From assembly GCA_900544995.1 (NCBI GenBank), contig UQXC01000054.1, forward strand, positions 1 through 13,408: a DNA stretch of 13,408 bases, read 5' to 3'. This document shows positions 12,710 through 13,408 of this stretch, one piece after another. How positions within the stretch are numbered: position 1 is the first letter of the stretch; every line of letters starts with the position of its first letter. The notes under the pieces were generated by a model. It saw nothing but the letters and a program-made list of their open reading frames with translations. It made no database searches and was not told the origin of the DNA. The DNA comes from an uncultured Collinsella sp. (GTDB lineage: Bacteria > Actinomycetota > Coriobacteriia > Coriobacteriales > Coriobacteriaceae). Both the position numbers and the translations under genes were made by a program.

Positions 12710-13408
12710 ATGTCCGAGAACGAAGAGATCATGAACGAGACCGAGAACGAGACCATGACTGCCGAGGTCGAGGCAGTCGAGACCGTGGAGACCGAAGCTG
12801 CCGAGGTTGAGGCTGCTGACGAGGTTTCCGCCGAGGAGGAGGCCGAGGTTGTCGAGGCCGCCGTTGATTACGATGACGAAGAGCTGATGGACAAGATGCA
12901 GAAGGCCGCCCGCCTGCTGCGTAGCCGTCGCTTTGCTATTTCTAAGGAGGAGGAGGCCAAGGCCGAGCGCATGGCGAACATCGAGCGCGCCATCAAGCTT
13001 CTTGACCTCAAGCCCAAGATGGAGCAGAAGGAAATGTCCGACCTGCTGGGCATGCGCCTTCGTGAGCTCGATGGCCTGATGGCCGAGGCCGAGGCTGCCG
13101 ATCTGGTCGGCCGCATCGACGACGCCGAGGGCGATATGCGCAAGATTGTTGTCTTCGCCGCCGAGGATGCCGCTGAGGGCCTGGTCGAGCTTGCCAACAA
13201 GAAGGAGAAGCTCCTGCCCGAGCTTTCTTACGAGGAGGCCACCGAGCTGATGGCCGCTCTCGATAAGGTTATCGCTCCGCTCGTCGCCATGGGCCTGGAC
13301 GAGGACCGCGGTCCTCGCGGCGGCCGTGACGACCGTGGCGGTCGCGGTGGCGATCGAGGCGGCCGTGGCGGCTTTGGTGACCGCGGTGGCCGTGGCGGCG
13401 ACCGTGGC
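12710..13408 (+). CDS. Acidic, winged-helix-like, RGG-repeat protein, C-terminus off the right edge
   Basis: At least 233 residues; I do not recognise a named family. Three parts are visible. Residues 1-58 are strongly acidic and repetitive (many EV.A and ETE units), probably disordered. Residues about 60-195 are mostly helical: RRFAISKEEEAKAERM, then a stretch that reads like a MarR-type winged helix, IKLLDLKPKMEQKEMSDLLG (95-114), RLRELDGLMAEAEAADLVGR (116-135) and DAEGDMRKIVVFAAEDA (138-154), resembling the MarR D.R...V.LT wing. Residues from 200 on are RGG/DRGG repeats with one phenylalanine, as in RNA-binding RGG boxes, and continue past the window. Likely a nucleic-acid-binding protein; DNA or RNA target unknown. 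AAGGAG lies 4 bases before the ATG. Codon use is strongly biased toward GAG and GCC, which suggests good expression. Confidence 0.85.
   Translation, partial: MSENEEIMNETENETMTAEVEAVETVETEAAEVEAADEVSAEEEAEVVEAAVDYDDEELMDKMQKAARLLRSRRFAISKEEEAKAERMANIERAIKLLDLKPKMEQKEMSDLLGMRLRELDGLMAEAEAADLVGRIDDAEGDMRKIVVFAAEDAAEGLVELANKKEKLLPELSYEEATELMAALDKVIAPLVAMGLDEDRGPRGGRDDRGGRGGDRGGRGGFGDRGGRGGDRG
13307..13408 (+). repeat. RGG-coding degenerate tandem repeat
   Basis: Units built on CGTGGCGGT or CGCGGTGGC, interspersed with GAC, encode Arg-Gly-Gly and Asp-Arg-Gly-Gly. The third positions vary between copies, so the protein repeat appears to be kept by selection, not by recent slippage alone. The tract is cut by the window edge. 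Confidence 0.85.

Noticed and set aside
13307..13408. Possible CRISPR-like or satellite array at the right edge
   Set aside because: The repeats are 9-12 bases, in frame and encode RGG; there are no spacers.

Overview
The window looks like a chromosomal stretch from a high-GC gut actinomycete of the class Coriobacteriia, most likely Collinsella. This is inferred from GC-rich coding sequence, frequent GTG starts and gene content; no rRNA or other marker gene is present to prove it. No tRNA, rRNA, CRISPR array, insertion sequence or phage gene was seen.

Layout. (1) The window opens inside the 5' part of a Kup-type potassium transporter on the minus strand. An EamA/DMT permease (minus) follows, transcribed divergently from a LysR regulator (1590-2447, plus). 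A clean T-N11-A LysR box lies between the two. (2) At 2610-4130 an XRE helix-turn-helix domain is fused in frame to a complete AlaA-type alanine aminotransferase. Three copies of AAATTGAAC, one inside a 20-bp palindrome, surround the promoter at near-whole-turn spacing. A second Shine-Dalgarno and ATG sit exactly at the aminotransferase boundary, so the locus may make two proteins. A strong terminator follows. (3) 4362-9442 is the most unusual part: a gene cluster for an ACMSD/amidohydrolase-2-like protein lacking most metal ligands, two different proteins of the neutral-ceramidase-like fold (overlapping ATGA junction), and a glucoside-type PTS EIIBC permease. A second LysR gene (9566-10489, minus) converges on it across a shared bidirectional terminator. 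A TATTCCA/TGGAATA dyad with T-N11-A spacing lies upstream of the first gene. (4) On the minus strand a small 136-residue peptide deformylase homologue precedes that LysR gene. Divergent from it is a 14-helix DHA2-type MFS exporter. (5) The right edge holds the start of a protein with an acidic tail, a winged-helix-like core and an RGG-repeat tail, behind a leader that can form several hairpins.

How the genes may work together. Regions 1 and 2 look like ordinary transport, regulation and amino-acid metabolism, except for the sensor-enzyme fusion. Region 3 reads as a substrate-specific uptake and degradation unit: the PTS imports and phosphorylates a sugar-like compound, and the cytosolic hydrolase-fold proteins (no signal peptides) would act on it, controlled by the LysR protein. 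The substrate cannot be read from the sequence. Ceramidase activity is unlikely for cytosolic proteins paired with a PTS, so an amide- or ester-bearing glycoside or amino-sugar conjugate is a better guess.
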